NCBI GenBank assembly: GCA_947632275.1 | Contig: CANROR010000004.1 | Coordinates: 1-33,265 of the forward strand | Length of the DNA: 33,265 bases | Direction of reading: 5' to 3' | From: an uncultured Bacilli bacterium | GTDB lineage: Bacteria > Bacillota_I > Bacilli_A > RF39 > UBA660 | In this document: in pieces, positions 22,999 to 31,620 of the stretch | How the letters are laid out: every line of letters begins with the position of its first letter | How positions within the stretch are numbered: position 1 is the first letter of the stretch | Translations under genes and position numbers: made by a program | Notes under the pieces: model-generated | The model's input: the letters and a program-made list of their open reading frames with translations, nothing else | Told to the model about the DNA's origin: nothing | The model's database searches: none

Positions 22999-25152
22999 AT
23001 GGTAAGCAAAAGAAATTGGGTTTTGGTTATGAAATTATTAAATATATTTAAAAAACAAAAAACGAGATTTATAACTAAGGAACTAATAAGTTTAAGTTCT
23101 TTAGCAAATATACCAACAATTGATTATTTTAAAGACAATAATCAAGTTTTGTTGTTGATAGATTTATTTAAAAAAGAATACCTAGAAATTCTAATTAAAG
23201 AAAAAGTTTTAACTAGTAAAGATTTAAAAGCCAACGAATTACATAATAAGTTAAAGATGATTCATACTCTTATAGAACAAAATACTTTAGGTGATCAATT
23301 ATTTGAAAAAGTATTTTTTGATGAACAAGATAAAGTAAAAGCTTTAATACATTTGCGAAAATTTGCAATTTATAATGAGCAAATAAAAGATTTAGAAGAA
23401 GAAATAATAAGTAGAATAATTGCTTTAAAAGAAATCTTAAAAAAGACATTTTTAAATAAACAAAAAAGATTAAGTATTATAAATGAAATAAATAATTTAA
23501 CGAATATCTTCGTAATTTTAATGAATCAAAAAGAAACCTTAAGATTATGTTTAAATAACCATAGCTTAAAATGTTTTGATATTACGAAAGAAAAAGATTT
23601 AGAAAAAGAAGAAAAGTTCATAAAAGTGCGAAAAGAAGAACTAAATGCCTATCAAATGCAAGCTTTTGGGGAAATAGTTTATCAAATAAATGATTTTAAT
23701 GATATGGCCAAAGTAGAGGTAGCTTTAGAGGATTATGTTTATAATTATAAAGAACCAACAAATCTTTATATAGGTGATGCAATTATGGTTCTTCGGGATT
23801 CTATAGAATTAGATTTAAAACATAAAGAAACGAATTTTAAAGAAGTATATGTGAAGATTTTAGAATTAGAAAATAAATGTAAAATCTTTTATGAGTTTGG
23901 TAAAAATATTCTTGATAAGGAAGATTTAAAAAAATTATATCGGTTAAAATTTAAATATTTTACAACTTTGCGATATAAATATAATGATCCAATATTAATA
24001 GAACCATTTATAAATGAAAAAATGTCGCAATTAGAACTAGAAACTTATGAAGAAAGTGTATTTGAGTTAATAAATGCTATAAATACTAGTAGTCATCAAT
24101 TCTTAACATTAACATGGACTTTTGGCGAAGACTCTTTTATCTTAATAAGATTATTAAAGAAAGAACTACAAACAGATAGAAAATATGAGCCTAAAGAAAT
24201 ATTAAAAAATAAATATAAATTAAATTTATTAATAGCTTTTTCATATCCTTATCCTTTAAATGTAAAAACAATAAAAGAAATATATAAAAAAATTTATGTT
24301 AAAAAATCTGATTACCCCGAAGTAAATTTTTATGAGCCAGAATTTACTTGGAATGAAGATTTACCTTTAGAAACAATAAATGAATTAAAGTTAATGCAAA
24401 AACAAACACAAGATTTAGGTTTATATTTATTTTTAAAACAACCTTATCATGATTTCAATCAAGAAAATATATATTATTTGCCAAAAGGACTAAATGAAGT
24501 TGGAAATTTAATAAGTATTTATGGTTATGCAGGTAAAAAATCAAAAGAAATGAGTGAAATTAGAAAATTTGTAGAGATTCTACGGGAAAATATGGAAAGA
24601 AAAGATGTTGTATTTCCTAATTCTTTAAAAGCAGTTTTTGGTGATTTATTAGGTGATGCTGCCATATTAAATTTACAACTAAATGATGGTTTAGAGTATT
24701 TTAAATTCGATTTTATGCCAGAAGCAAATATTAGAAGTATTGAAATTCCTTCATCCGTAAAATTTTTATGTTCTTATTATCAACATCAAAATAGTAATAA
24801 ATTAAGAAAAATGGAATTTAGGGATTTTGATAAATCTTGCTTTTATAATAATTTAAAAAATTTAACTGATATATTTAGCCCCTATGTAAAAGTAACTTCT
24901 TTGGAAAAAATAGGTGAGGGTGATAATATAAAATGGCGCAGACTTTATGAATTAACTATTGATAATATAATTATTAATTTTAGTAATATTGATTATCCAG
25001 GTTTTATAATAATCTCAAATGATGAATGCAAAGTAGAACATACTAGTTTTTCGATTGATAGTAACTGTTTAATTGCTAAAATAAATGATTTAATCATGGA
25101 ACAAATTGCCAAATATCGTGGTATTGAAAAAAGAAAATTAACTAAACATTAA
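22999..25152 (+). CDS. Large cytoplasmic orphan protein, unknown
   Basis: 717 residues from ATG 22999, or 707 from ATG 23029, which starts a typical basic N-terminus (MKLLNIFKKQKTRF). Neither has a clear Shine-Dalgarno; TAAAAT touches the first ATG, which favours 23029 if that is the -10. There is no signal or membrane segment. The sequence is Lys/Glu/Leu/Ile-rich and mostly helical in character up to about residue 560, with a beta-richer end (IEIPSSVKFLCSYYQ, IIISNDECKVEHTSF). I recognise no domain. Codon use is very AT-rich. The terminal TTAA at 25149-25152 also contains the stop of the convergent flippase gene. Confidence 0.7.
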   Translation: MVSKRNWVLVMKLLNIFKKQKTRFITKELISLSSLANIPTIDYFKDNNQVLLLIDLFKKEYLEILIKEKVLTSKDLKANELHNKLKMIHTLIEQNTLGDQLFEKVFFDEQDKVKALIHLRKFAIYNEQIKDLEEEIISRIIALKEILKKTFLNKQKRLSIINEINNLTNIFVILMNQKETLRLCLNNHSLKCFDITKEKDLEKEEKFIKVRKEELNAYQMQAFGEIVYQINDFNDMAKVEVALEDYVYNYKEPTNLYIGDAIMVLRDSIELDLKHKETNFKEVYVKILELENKCKIFYEFGKNILDKEDLKKLYRLKFKYFTTLRYKYNDPILIEPFINEKMSQLELETYEESVFELINAINTSSHQFLTLTWTFGEDSFILIRLLKKELQTDRKYEPKEILKNKYKLNLLIAFSYPYPLNVKTIKEIYKKIYVKKSDYPEVNFYEPEFTWNEDLPLETINELKLMQKQTQDLGLYLFLKQPYHDFNQENIYYLPKGLNEVGNLISIYGYAGKKSKEMSEIRKFVEILRENMERKDVVFPNSLKAVFGDLLGDAAILNLQLNDGLEYFKFDFMPEANIRSIEIPSSVKFLCSYYQHQNSNKLRKMEFRDFDKSCFYNNLKNLTDIFSPYVKVTSLEKIGEGDNIKWRRLYELTIDNIIINFSNIDYPGFIIISNDECKVEHTSFSIDSNCLIAKINDLIMEQIAKYRGIEKRKLTKH

Positions 25153-26780
25153 TTTTCTTTTTTCTTTCTTTTAAATTTAAAGAATTTTTCGCCCATTAGT
25201 TCGACCAGTAATTTTTTATTTAAGATAAAGTAGATTACAAAAGAGATAATACCAACTAAGGCTAGACCTAAAAGCATTTGAATGCGTCCGGTTAAATGAT
25301 TAAATAAAAGCGGTCTTAAAATTAAATTAATAATAATTAAAATGCCAGTTGTTAAGATTAATTTGGGTAAAGATTTAAAGGTTTTCTTATAACTAAAGTT
25401 ATATTTTTTATGTAAAGTTACAAGTGGAATAATGAGTGATAGTAAATAACCAATGGTTGTTGCTAAAATGGCGCCATAATAAGCGGGAATGTTTAGTTTC
25501 GCAAAAAGATAAATTAAAGGTAAATCTAAAATAGTTTTGGTAATTAAGCCTGTTGCTACTGATGTATAAATAAGCTTGGTTTTACTTAAGCCTTGTAAGG
25601 CACTACAAACCATAATATAGGCGCTATCTAAAGTAGCTAGTAAAATTGTATATCTAAAGATTAATGGTCCATAATGACTTTCATTATAAAAGACGGACCA
25701 AACCGGAGTGGCGTAAATACTTAAGAATATGGTTAAAGGTAAGATAACATAAAGTAAGACTTGTAATATTTTATTAAAATGACTATTAACTTCTTCTTCG
25801 TCTTTTTTGGTGTAGGCTTCAACAATGTTAGGTATTAAACTAATAACAAGACCGGTCGCAATCGCGGTTACCACACTGATAAGTTTAGCTCCCCAAGTCG
25901 TAAAAATACTACTGATGGTTTCAATATCTTGGGCCGGGAAACCTAAATGATTAAGGCCACGAATAACTAACACCATATCGACAAAGTTATAAATGGTATT
26001 GGCGACATTAATAATGATAAAAGGAATACAATAAGTAATAAGTTTTTTTAAGATCTTTTTCTTTTCTTCTTTATTAACTTCTTCATATTCGGTAAATATT
26101 TCGTTCTTTACTTTTCGCATTTTGAAAAGAAGATAGGCGTAAGAAACGATGGCGCCAGCACAAGCTCCGAATACCGCGATACCAACGGCTTGAACGACCG
26201 ATAGATTAAAAACTTTAATGGCGACAAAGGAGCCAATAACGATAACTAAGACCCGAACGAATTGTTCAATAACTTGACCAATAGAAGGTGCCGTAATATA
26301 TTTATGGCCTTGCATATAACCTCTTGAAATACTTAAAATAGGAACAACTAAAATAGCAAAAGAAACACACCGGATAACAAAAGCTACATCAGCTACACTA
26401 TTACCATTAGTTAAATCCCCGACAATAATATTGGCAATGATTGGTGCTCCTAAGAAACAAATAAGAAAACAAACAATGGAAAAAATATGAATTATTTTTT
26501 TGGAATATTTAAACATAAAAGTTTTTTCTTTATTTTGTTTTAAAGTATTATATTCACTGGTTATTTTACTAATTGCTAAAGGAATTCCCGCGCTAGAGAT
26601 AATTAAGAAAAAATTGTAGATATTGTAAGCATAACCGTATAAAGCCCCACCGGCTTCACCAATAATATTATAAAAAGGAATAACATACAAAACTCCTAAG
26701 ATTTTCGAAATGATAATTGCGAGGGTTGCAATAAAAGCCCCATCCATTAAGCCACTTTTTTTCAAAATAATCAACTCCAT
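25149..26780 (-). CDS. SpoVB/MurJ-like oligosaccharide or lipid flippase (MOP superfamily)
   Basis: 543 residues with about fourteen membrane segments. Members of this Polysacc_synt group move lipid-linked oligosaccharides or lipid II across the membrane; SpoVB acts in spore cortex synthesis. The N-terminal GAFIATLAIIISKILGVLYVIPFYNIIGEAGGALYGYAYNIY pattern and the internal RGYMQGHKYITAPSIGQVIEQ segment are typical. A promoter (TTGTTT 26817-26812, TATAAT 26794-26789) ends 8 bases before ATG 26780. That ATG would be nearly leaderless; a TTG at 26765 is better placed behind GGAG and starts with KKSGLMDGAF, the usual family start. Confidence 0.9.
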   Translation of the reverse strand: MELIILKKSGLMDGAFIATLAIIISKILGVLYVIPFYNIIGEAGGALYGYAYNIYNFFLIISSAGIPLAISKITSEYNTLKQNKEKTFMFKYSKKIIHIFSIVCFLICFLGAPIIANIIVGDLTNGNSVADVAFVIRCVSFAILVVPILSISRGYMQGHKYITAPSIGQVIEQFVRVLVIVIGSFVAIKVFNLSVVQAVGIAVFGACAGAIVSYAYLLFKMRKVKNEIFTEYEEVNKEEKKKILKKLITYCIPFIIINVANTIYNFVDMVLVIRGLNHLGFPAQDIETISSIFTTWGAKLISVVTAIATGLVISLIPNIVEAYTKKDEEEVNSHFNKILQVLLYVILPLTIFLSIYATPVWSVFYNESHYGPLIFRYTILLATLDSAYIMVCSALQGLSKTKLIYTSVATGLITKTILDLPLIYLFAKLNIPAYYGAILATTIGYLLSLIIPLVTLHKKYNFSYKKTFKSLPKLILTTGILIIINLILRPLLFNHLTGRIQMLLGLALVGIISFVIYFILNKKLLVELMGEKFFKFKRKKKEN

Positions 26781-26788
26781 GTATTTAT

Positions 26789-26850
26789 ATTATAGCCAAA
26801 AAAGGAAGTAAAAACAATTAGTTATCAAAAGAATAATTTAATGTTAAAAT
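26789..26850. promoter_or_regulatory. Divergent promoters for the flippase (-) and metallo-hydrolase (+)
   Basis: Minus: TTGTTT (26817-26812), 17 bp, TATAAT (26794-26789). Plus: TTATCA (26822-26827), 17 bp, TAAAAT (26845-26850) with a TG extension. The -35 boxes are only 4 bases apart. Confidence 0.65.
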
Positions 26851-26866
26851 AACTATAGGTGATAAT

Positions 26867-27364
26867 ATGCAAATTGAAAAAGTTGTGGTTGGTTCTTTAG
26901 AAACTAATTGTTACATCGTAACTCAAAATGACAAAACGATTATTATTGACCCGGGAGATGAAGCGGAAAAAATAATTAAAGCTTGTAGTAATAAAAAGGT
27001 CGTGGGAGTTTTAGTAACCCATCATCATTTTGATCACATTACGGCTTTGAAAAAAATTGAAGATTACTTTCAAGTAAAAGAAAGTTTAAATATTCCGGGG
27101 TTCAATTTTGAAATCATTAAGACACCGGGACATACTAGTGATTCTTTAAGTTATTATTTTCCTGAAGAAAAAGTCCTTTTTAGCGGTGATTTTATCTTTT
27201 TTCATACCATTGGGCGGACCGATTTACCAACGGGTAGTGCTATAGAAATGCAAAAAAGTTTAGAAATGATTTCTAAATATCCGGATGATATAAAAATTTA
27301 TCCGGGTCATGGCTTAGAGACAACTTTAGGAAAAGAGAAGGCAAGTTTTAAAGATTATTTTTAA
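26867..27364 (+). CDS. Metallo-beta-lactamase-fold hydrolase (YqgX/glyoxalase II-like), short form
   Basis: 165 residues. Starts with LETNCYIVTQNDKTIIIDPGD, then the metal motif THHHFDH near residue 58, KTPGHTSDSLSYYF, GDFIFFHTIGRTDLPTG and YPGHGLETT, which are the signature of small GloB-like hydrolases that cleave thioesters. The protein is about 40 residues shorter than usual: the segment between the HxHxDH helix and the PGHT strand is missing, although all metal ligands remain. GGTGAT precedes the ATG. Substrate unknown. Confidence 0.88.
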   Translation: MQIEKVVVGSLETNCYIVTQNDKTIIIDPGDEAEKIIKACSNKKVVGVLVTHHHFDHITALKKIEDYFQVKESLNIPGFNFEIIKTPGHTSDSLSYYFPEEKVLFSGDFIFFHTIGRTDLPTGSAIEMQKSLEMISKYPDDIKIYPGHGLETTLGKEKASFKDYF

Positions 27365-27399
27365 GAAAAAGCATTGAAAACCGAAATTTTTTCTTAGTA

Positions 27400-27424
27400 A
27401 TATGTTATAATAATTAACAAGGAG
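27400..27424 (+). promoter_or_regulatory. Promoter and ribosome site of the HipA-like gene
   Basis: An extended -10 (TGTTATAAT, ending near 27412) is followed by AAGGAG (27419-27424) 10 bases before ATG 27435. Confidence 0.5.
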
Positions 27425-27434
27425 TAAACTGTTA

Positions 27435-28624
27435 ATGAAGAAGATACTTATGAATAAAAATACGGAAATTTTGGATGCTGAATTTGATAGTGCAACTGGA
27501 TTTTTACATATATTTATGATGTCTATAATATTAACTATGCTCCCTATATCTTAAAAAGTTTTTATATGAGTGATGATATTAATGATACGCCTTTTCGAAC
27601 TAACTTAAGTGAATGGTTTAAGGGCCGCGGTATTCCTTCTTGGCGGGATAAATTAGATTTATTATTGCACCGCCTTAATATTACGGCTCCTTATGAACTT
27701 TTAGATAAAGCATTTGGTTTATCTTTATCCGACCAATATTGGTTGAAACCTTATGGTAGTAATATTAAATATGATGATATTAATTTTTTTGATAATGATT
27801 TTGACTATGCCGAATTCATGGAAGCTTCTTTATCAAAAAATAGTAAAACTATAACTAAAGAATCTTCTTTAAAGACGCCCAATAATATCACAGATGGTAT
27901 GTTAAAAAAAGCTTGGATTATTGATAAAGGGATAAGATATTTACTTAAAGGTGGTTATAAAAATGAAACTTTGCAACCTTTTAATGAAGTCTTAGCTAGT
28001 GAAATATGCAAGAGATTAGGATTTAATCATGTCGAATATACTTTAGATACTTATAAAGATATGGTCGTATCTAAATGCCCTTGTTTTATTACCAAAGATA
28101 CGGAGCTTATTACTTGCTATCAAATAAGAAATGATATTAAAAGACATGATAGCATTGAAGACTATGAAGAATATATTAAAAAACTAGAAGAACAAGGTAT
28201 CGAAAATGCTAGAGAAAAAGTGGAAAATATGTATATTTTAGATTTTTTAATTATGAATGAAGATCGGCATTTAAATAATTTTGGTATTATAAGGGATGTT
28301 AATACATTAAAGTGGCTAGATGTTGTCCCAATATTTGATAATGGCCAAAGTCTAAATATTGAGTATTATGATGAAGAAGAATTACATATCTCCGGTGAAG
28401 GCAAATTATTTTATGAAGTAAAACCTTTTGATGAAATAATTAAAGTTGTTAAAGATTTAAAAAGAATTAATATAAATAAGTTAGATGGCTTAGTAGAATG
28501 GTTTGACGATTTATTACATCAATATCAATCTTTAACAGGTTATTCAGATACACGAATAAATCGTTTGTGTATTTTATTAAATCGCCAAATTAATAAATTA
28601 AAACAATTAATTATAGAAGCATAA
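27435..28624 (+). pseudogene. HipA-like kinase-fold protein gene, frameshifted near its start
   Basis: The start with a ribosome site (ATG 27435) opens a frame that reads MKKILMNKNTEILDAEFDSATGFLHI and then stops at 27552-27554. The protein continues one frame back from 27515 (YDVYNINYAPYILKSFYMSDD) to 28624. Two extra T at 27513-27514, or one lost base nearby, explain the break. The main part (352 residues from ATG 27566, which has no ribosome site) has a helical N-lobe (WFKGRGIPSWRDKLDLLLHR), the kinase-like catalytic loop NEDRHLNNFG and a DFG-like IFDNGQSL. HipA-type kinases are toxins or regulators; no HipB-like partner is adjacent. An assembly error is possible. Confidence 0.75.
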
Positions 28625-28658
28625 AAAAATTTAGATAACTATTTACCTAAATTTTTTT
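28623..28658. terminator. Bidirectional terminator between the HipA-like gene and gerQ
   Basis: A perfect 12-bp inverted repeat (28623-28634 with 28647-28658) with A7 on one side and T7 on the other works on both strands for the convergent genes. Confidence 0.8.
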
Positions 28659-28661
28659 GTT

Positions 28662-29021
28662 TTAATAAGTTTTTTCCGAATAAGCATGCGAATAAATAAT
28701 TGGTTCCATGAATTCTACATAGTTTAAATAAATAATTCGGATTAAGTACCAGTTGTTATTCAAAGGATCCCGAATAATTAAATGATCTTTGCCGGCTTCT
28801 TCAATAACTCCTTCATAAATTTTGTTTTGCCAAGCACTAGAATCGGGATAAGAAACATAGGCTTTAACTTTTTGGCCTTTATTAAGCCGTAGAATGTTTT
28901 CAATAAAACTTTGTTCCATCGGAATCGTCGTTCCTACTTGGGTTGATTCCATATTCCCAGGTGGTGTAGTAAAATTGGTTGATGTTGGAAAGGTCGGATT
29001 TTGATAGAAACTTCCGTTCAA
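28662..29021 (-). CDS. gerQ: Spore coat protein GerQ
   Basis: 119 residues from a TTG start. GerQ is a spore-coat protein needed to place the cortex-lytic enzyme CwlJ and is cross-linked by transglutaminase in Bacillus. A Pro/Thr/Ser/Asn-rich N-terminus (about 1-33) precedes the conserved core: EQSFIENILRLNKGQKVKAYV, then GVIEEAGKDHLIIRDP and the LIRIIYLNYVEF segment. The start codon TTG follows GAGGTGAATT; no ATG fits. A CATATAGT at 29047-29040 resembles a sporulation-sigma -10. The presence of gerQ is the window's clearest sign that the organism forms, or once formed, endospores. Confidence 0.92.
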   Translation of the reverse strand: MNGSFYQNPTFPTSTNFTTPPGNMESTQVGTTIPMEQSFIENILRLNKGQKVKAYVSYPDSSAWQNKIYEGVIEEAGKDHLIIRDPLNNNWYLIRIIYLNYVEFMEPIIYSHAYSEKTY

Positions 29022-29039
29022 ATTAATTCACCTCACTAA

Positions 29040-29062
29040 ACTATATGAAATTTTTGTGATAT
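29040..29062 (-). promoter_or_regulatory. Possible sporulation-sigma (SigE/SigK-like) promoter of gerQ
   Basis: CATATAGT (29047-29040 on the minus strand) fits the CATAnnnT -10 of SigE/SigK, with an ATA about 15 bases upstream. The predicted start would lie very close to the ribosome binding site, which weakens the call. Confidence 0.3.
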
Positions 29063-29065
29063 TAT

Positions 29066-29094
29066 TTGCCAATTAGTAAGTTTTCTATTATAAT
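29066..29094 (+). promoter_or_regulatory. Promoter of yitT
   Basis: TTGCCA (29066-29071), 17-bp spacer, TATAAT (29089-29094), then AAGGCGG and ATG 29119. Confidence 0.75.
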
Positions 29095-29118
29095 TATTAT
29101 GATAAGGCGGTTGAATAT

Positions 29119-29997
29119 ATGGATGAAAACATTGATCGAAAAATAATATTTCAAGGTATATTCTTTGTGTTGGGTGTTTTTCTACTAGCTTTAAACTATA
29201 ATTTATTTTTACTTCCTAACAATTTTGCTTTCGCCGGAATGAGCGGTTTTGCTATCATTGTTCATAAAATCACGGGTTTTAATCCGACGGCCTTTATTTA
29301 TATTGCTAATTTTACATTATTAATTATTAGTTTTATTTTCCTAGGTTGGGAAAAAACGAAAAAAACAATTGTGGGGACAATCCTTTATCCCATGATGATA
29401 ACTTTTACGTTACCCATTGCTAAGTTATTATCAAAAAGTTTTACTTTTGAAGAAATGATAATAACGGTTATCTTAACGGCTTTATTATATGGTATCAGTA
29501 ATGGATTAATTTATAAAAGTGGTTATACTACCGGTGGCAATGATGTTTTAATGCAACTGATGAATAAATATTTTAAAATTTCCGAATCTAAAGGCTTGTT
29601 ATTAGTCAATGGTATCGTGATTTTAGGTTGTACTTTAGCTTTTTCCATTGAACTCGGTATTTATTCTTTATTAATAATGGCAATTAGTACTATATTTTTG
29701 GAAAAAGTATTATATGGCGTATCTGATAGTAAATTATTTTATGTTTTTACGCGAAAACCGAGAGCTTTAAAGAAAGCTATTTTAGAAGAATTTGAATCGG
29801 GTTTTACGATTCTTCCTACTAAAGGTGGTTATTCCCATACCCGAGGTTCCCTTTTAATGGTAGTTATTAGTAATCGCGATTATTATAAATTTAAAACAAA
29901 AATATTAGAAATTGATCCGTCGGCGTTTTTCATTATTGATGATTGTTATGAAGTTAATGGAGGTGTAAAAAGGTCAAATTTACCATTTATTGAGTAA
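29119..29997 (+). CDS. YitT-family membrane protein (DUF161 + DUF2179)
   Basis: 292 residues. About five to six membrane segments (to residue ~200) are followed by a soluble C-terminal domain. The KSGYTTGGNDVLMQLMNKY segment and the C-terminal FTILPTKGGYSHTRGSLLMVVISNRDYYKFK are typical of YitT proteins; the latter is DUF2179, a possible ligand-sensing domain. The function is unknown; homologues are numerous in Bacillota genomes. It has its own promoter and is followed by ftsE after 41 bases. Confidence 0.9.
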   Translation: MDENIDRKIIFQGIFFVLGVFLLALNYNLFLLPNNFAFAGMSGFAIIVHKITGFNPTAFIYIANFTLLIISFIFLGWEKTKKTIVGTILYPMMITFTLPIAKLLSKSFTFEEMIITVILTALLYGISNGLIYKSGYTTGGNDVLMQLMNKYFKISESKGLLLVNGIVILGCTLAFSIELGIYSLLIMAISTIFLEKVLYGVSDSKLFYVFTRKPRALKKAILEEFESGFTILPTKGGYSHTRGSLLMVVISNRDYYKFKTKILEIDPSAFFIIDDCYEVNGGVKRSNLPFIE

Positions 29998-30005
29998 TAG
30001 GTAAA

Positions 30006-30014
30006 TGATATAAT
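30006..30014 (+). promoter_or_regulatory. -10 region of the ftsEX promoter
   Basis: TGATATAAT (30006-30014) is an extended -10; the -35 (TTTATT, 29986-29991) is weak and lies in the end of yitT. AAGGTGG precedes ATG 30039. Confidence 0.5.
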
Positions 30015-30038
30015 TAATAAAAGAAGTAAGGTGGTAAA

Positions 30039-30740
30039 ATGAGTTTAATAGAATTAAAAAATGTTAATAAAACCTATAAAAATGGAGTAACGGCTCTTGC
30101 CGACATGTCAGTCGAAATTAATAAAGGCGAATTTGTCTTTGTTATTGGTCTTACAGCCAGTGGGAAATCAACATTCATTAAGATGCTTTACAGAGAAGAA
30201 AAACCGACCAGTGGAACCGTTATGGTTGGGGGGTTAAATGTTGGTAAAATTCGTAATCGTAAGGTTTATAAATTAAGAAGAAAAATTGGCATTGTGTTCC
30301 AAGATTTTAAATTATTACCGAAATTAAATGTTTATGAAAATGTGGCCTTTGCTTTAGAATGTGTTGGCATGAAGGAAAAAGATATTCGGCCCAAAGTCTT
30401 GGATGCCTTAGAAAGGGTTGGCTTAAAAGATAAGGTACGAAGTTTTCCAAATGAATTATCCGGTGGGGAACAACAAAGAGTTTGTATTGCCCGGGCTATC
30501 GTTAATGAACCTAAACTTTTAATTTGTGATGAACCAACTGGGAATTTGGATCCGGAAACGAGTAAAGAAATAATGAATGTAATTGAAAGTATTAATAAAG
30601 ATTTAAAGACAACCATTATAATGGCAACCCATGATAAAGATATTGTTAACCGAATGAAAAAAAGAGTTTTGGTTATTGATCATGGGGTTCTAACCGGGGA
30701 TTATGCGAAAGGAAGGTATAAAGCTCATGAAAGTATTTAG
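30039..30740 (+). CDS. ftsE: Cell-division ABC ATPase FtsE
   Basis: 233 residues. FtsE powers the FtsEX complex, which activates peptidoglycan hydrolases at division or during elongation. Walker A reads GLTASGKST (37-45; the usual form is GPSGAGKS), followed by a Q-loop (GIVFQDFKLLP), the ABC signature LSGGEQQR, Walker B LLICDEPTGNLDPE and the H-loop MATHD. Overlaps ftsX by 14 bases. The neighbouring secreted M23 protein is the likely partner hydrolase. Confidence 0.96.
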   Translation: MSLIELKNVNKTYKNGVTALADMSVEINKGEFVFVIGLTASGKSTFIKMLYREEKPTSGTVMVGGLNVGKIRNRKVYKLRRKIGIVFQDFKLLPKLNVYENVAFALECVGMKEKDIRPKVLDALERVGLKDKVRSFPNELSGGEQQRVCIARAIVNEPKLLICDEPTGNLDPETSKEIMNVIESINKDLKTTIIMATHDKDIVNRMKKRVLVIDHGVLTGDYAKGRYKAHESI

Positions 30741-31620
30741 AATTATTGGTCGAAGTTTTCGTGATGCTTTTAAAAGTATTGGTCGGAATTTTAGTTTAAG
30801 TTTTGCTTCGATCATGTGTACAACCATTACATTAATTTTGGTTGCCGTGGCCATTATATGTGCGGCCAATATTGAAAATGTTACCAAAAAAGTTGAAGAT
30901 GAATTAAATATTGTAGTTTATCTTAAAAAAGGCGTCACCGAAGAACAAATAGGTAATATTAAAAGCGAACTTAATGTTGAAGGTAATATTGAAAAATTCA
31001 CTTTTAAGAGTAAAGATGAATGGAAAATCGAAATGGGTGATTATTCTGATACCTTTGGCACCGTTTTAAATTATTTAGAAGAAAACCCTTTATTAGATTC
31101 CTTTATTGTTAAAGTTCGTGATATCAAAGTGTTAAATGAAACCGCGGAACATATCAAAAAAATAAGCGGTGTTGATACTGTTAAATATGGAGAAGGCATG
31201 GTCGAAACTGTTATAAAGGCTTTTGATATCGTCGAAAAAGTGGTTATTGTGGTTGTCGTTGCTTTAATTTTAGTAACTGCCTTCTTAATTAGTAATACGA
31301 TAAGACTTACTATTTTCTCTAGAAGAAATGAAATCGAAATTATGCGCTTAGTTGGAGCGAGCAATTCCTTTATCAATTTGCCATTTATTATTGAAGGCTT
31401 TGTCATTGGCGTAATTGGTTCCATTATTCCGATTTGTATTACGATTTATGGTTATGTCATTTTATTTAGTCAAGTCGGTGGCGATTTATTTACTAAGATG
31501 ATCGTTTTAATTGAACCATATAATTTTGTCTTCTATGTTTCCTTGATTCTATTAGCCATTGGTTCCATCGTGGGCATGTTAGGTAGCTTAAAAGCCGTAA
31601 GGAAGTATTTGAAAATATGA
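30727..31620 (+). CDS. ftsX: Cell-division protein FtsX
   Basis: 297 residues from ATG 30727 (GGAAGGT upstream; an in-frame ATG at 30703 lies further inside ftsE). Four membrane segments: one near the N-terminus, three after residue ~165, with an extracellular domain between the first and second (about 50-165) that contacts the hydrolase, and a small extracellular loop between the third and fourth. The IRLTIFSRRNEIEIMRLVGAS segment is the conserved FtsE-coupling region. The stop overlaps the ATG of the M23 gene by four bases. Confidence 0.95.
   Translation: MKVFRIIGRSFRDAFKSIGRNFSLSFASIMCTTITLILVAVAIICAANIENVTKKVEDELNIVVYLKKGVTEEQIGNIKSELNVEGNIEKFTFKSKDEWKIEMGDYSDTFGTVLNYLEENPLLDSFIVKVRDIKVLNETAEHIKKISGVDTVKYGEGMVETVIKAFDIVEKVVIVVVVALILVTAFLISNTIRLTIFSRRNEIEIMRLVGASNSFINLPFIIEGFVIGVIGSIIPICITIYGYVILFSQVGGDLFTKMIVLIEPYNFVFYVSLILLAIGSIVGMLGSLKAVRKYLKI

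Noticed and set aside
27362..27397. Terminator after the metallo-hydrolase gene
   Set aside because: A 9-bp AT stem (TAAGAAAAA with TTTTTCTTA) exists but is not followed by a T tract; too weak to call.
27495..27520. Programmed -1 frameshift in the HipA-like gene
   Set aside because: The local sequence (A TTT TTA) is not a proper X XXY YYZ slippery heptamer in the zero frame, and no stimulatory hairpin is evident; an indel is simpler.
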